DNA of 47,022 nt from a virus. The translations under genes and the position numbers were made by a program. The stretch is from positions 1 to 47,022 of IMG/VR virus record IMGVR_UViG_3300031576_000084; one strand, 5' to 3'. The notes under the pieces were generated by a model, which worked only from the letters and a program-made list of their open reading frames with translations, had not been told where the DNA came from and searched no databases. Positions within the stretch are counted from its first letter, which is position 1; every line of letters starts with the position of its first letter. Below, in pieces: positions 46,451 to 47,022 of this stretch.

Positions 46451-46798
46451 ATGAGCATTTACGCATTCGATCTAGATGGCACGCTTGATCGTCTTGAGCT
46501 AGCACAACTAGCCCGTGATCTTCATGCCGCTGGGCATGAGATACATATAGTGACAGGCGCACTGGCGGACATTGGTGAATGGACGCTCGCCGCCCGTGAA
46601 GCAAAGCTGGCACAATTGAATGTGCCATATACTACAATCCAACGATGCTTCGGCTCCACTTATGAAGAGATAGGAAGACGTAAAAAGGAAGTGTGTGATG
46701 CGCTTGCGGTAACTGTGGTGCTTGACGATGCAAATTCATACATACGACAGCTTCAGTATGGCAACGCCTGTGTTCTACAAGTCATGCCAAAACGATAA
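46451..46798 (+). CDS. HAD-superfamily phosphatase-like protein (115 aa)
   Basis: DLDGTL (7-12) is HAD motif I; a Thr-Gly (motif II-like) and VVLDDAN (about 93-99) follow. The small size without cap domain resembles phage HAD phosphatases acting on nucleotides or polynucleotide 3' ends. ATG 46451 has TTGGAGG six bases upstream; the longer frame crosses the tRNA-like element. The stop abuts the tRNA-Leu fragment. Confidence 0.78.
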   Translation: MSIYAFDLDGTLDRLELAQLARDLHAAGHEIHIVTGALADIGEWTLAAREAKLAQLNVPYTTIQRCFGSTYEEIGRRKKEVCDALAVTVVLDDANSYIRQLQYGNACVLQVMPKR

Positions 46799-46832
46799 CC
46801 GGGTGTGGCGGAACTGGCATACGCGCGAGCTT
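46799..46832 (+). pseudogene. Orphan 5' part of tRNA-Leu
   Basis: The first 34 bases (acceptor, D arm and start of the anticodon stem) are identical to the tRNA-Leu at 39721, then the sequence diverges. No matching 3' half is found downstream or across the circle junction. As at 39719, a TAA stop lies right before it. Probably a fragment left by duplication or recombination. Confidence 0.75.
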
Positions 46833-46852
46833 CACCACGTGTGATTTTGATG

Positions 46853-47022
46853 CCGCTAACCACACTTTCGTACTCGACTGTGGCCTCGGTCCTCCTATTT
46901 CACGGCTGGCTTGAGCAGCTTCACACTCTTCGTACTGTAGCTGTGCATTATAGAATAGCACAAAAAGCGAAAAAAAAACGTGGCAACTTACAAGAACGGC
47001 GTGGGTTACGGCAAGTGGCTGG
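46853..47022. repeat. Terminal direct repeat, right copy
   Basis: 170 bases equal to 1-171 except for one A fewer in the homopolymer. The two ends represent one locus in a circular or permuted genome. The junction lies in non-coding sequence after the tRNA-Leu fragment. Confidence 0.95.

Noticed and set aside
1-47022. CRISPR array, integrase, DGR or phage RNA polymerase
   Set aside because: Looked for and not seen: no regular spaced repeats, no tyrosine/serine recombinase or reverse transcriptase motifs, no T7-type polymerase motifs.

Overview
The window reads as one complete, circularly closed genome of a tailed, short-tailed (podovirus-type) bacteriophage of about 46.85 kb. Bases 1-171 recur as 46853-47022, differing only by one A in a homopolymer run. 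The phage type is inferred from a T7-like virion set (portal, SU10-type major capsid, gp11-like adaptor, nozzle-like protein, beta-helix tailspike, internal virion proteins) with no tape measure, sheath or phage RNA polymerase. No integrase, repressor or CRISPR array is visible. The host looks like a bacterium transcribing with sigma70 and probably sigma54: minus-strand genes carry extended -10 promoters, and two near-perfect sigma54 (-24/-12) sites sit upstream of the rightward genes. No host genus can be named.

There are two opposed transcription arms. From a control region at 29.80-30.19 kb, the virion arm runs leftward on the minus strand to 7.54 kb: HTH protein (possible small terminase), short phage-family protein, family 2 glycosyltransferase, several small structural proteins, large terminase, DEDD exonuclease, portal, scaffold, capsid, GT-B glycosyltransferase, adaptor, tailspike, nozzle, decoration/fibre-like proteins, three internal virion proteins, a membrane-coil protein and an M15 peptidase endolysin. 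Genes are packed tightly with TAATG or ATGA overlaps.

The plus-strand arm runs from 30.2 kb through the circle junction to 7.55 kb. It starts with a GC-rich block (30.2-36.4 kb) of about twenty very small genes, many with CxxC zinc motifs and one with a long Ala/Trp nonamer repeat. Next come a zinc-ribbon amidoligase coupled to a class II glutamine amidotransferase (36.4-38.2 kb), a strong structured RNA or terminator (38.9 kb), an intact tRNA-Leu(TAA) with decayed tRNA fragments around it, a phosphatase, a RepA-like helicase, a Cas4/RecB-like nuclease, a D12 DNA adenine methylase, an AEP-type primase, an SPFH/band-7 membrane protein and a HAD-fold protein. After the junction and a strong terminator (304-335) follow a Sak4-like recombinase, a lipoprotein, a possible ssDNA-binding protein, a zinc-finger HNH nuclease, a uracil-DNA glycosylase/DNA polymerase A fusion and a CmcI-like methyltransferase. 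The arms converge with a 14-base tail-to-tail overlap at 7541-7554.

The replication set (helicase, primase, PolA, Sak4, nuclease, probable SSB) is self-sufficient apart from RNA polymerase, so expression should depend on host sigma factors. The least conventional features are the two sigma54-like promoters with palindromes, a folded 5' leader that begins exactly at a predicted transcription start beside the terminase gene, the amidoligase-amidotransferase pair, and a genome-wide excess of the 7-mer CGTCTCG. All functions are read from motifs by eye; no similarity search was run.
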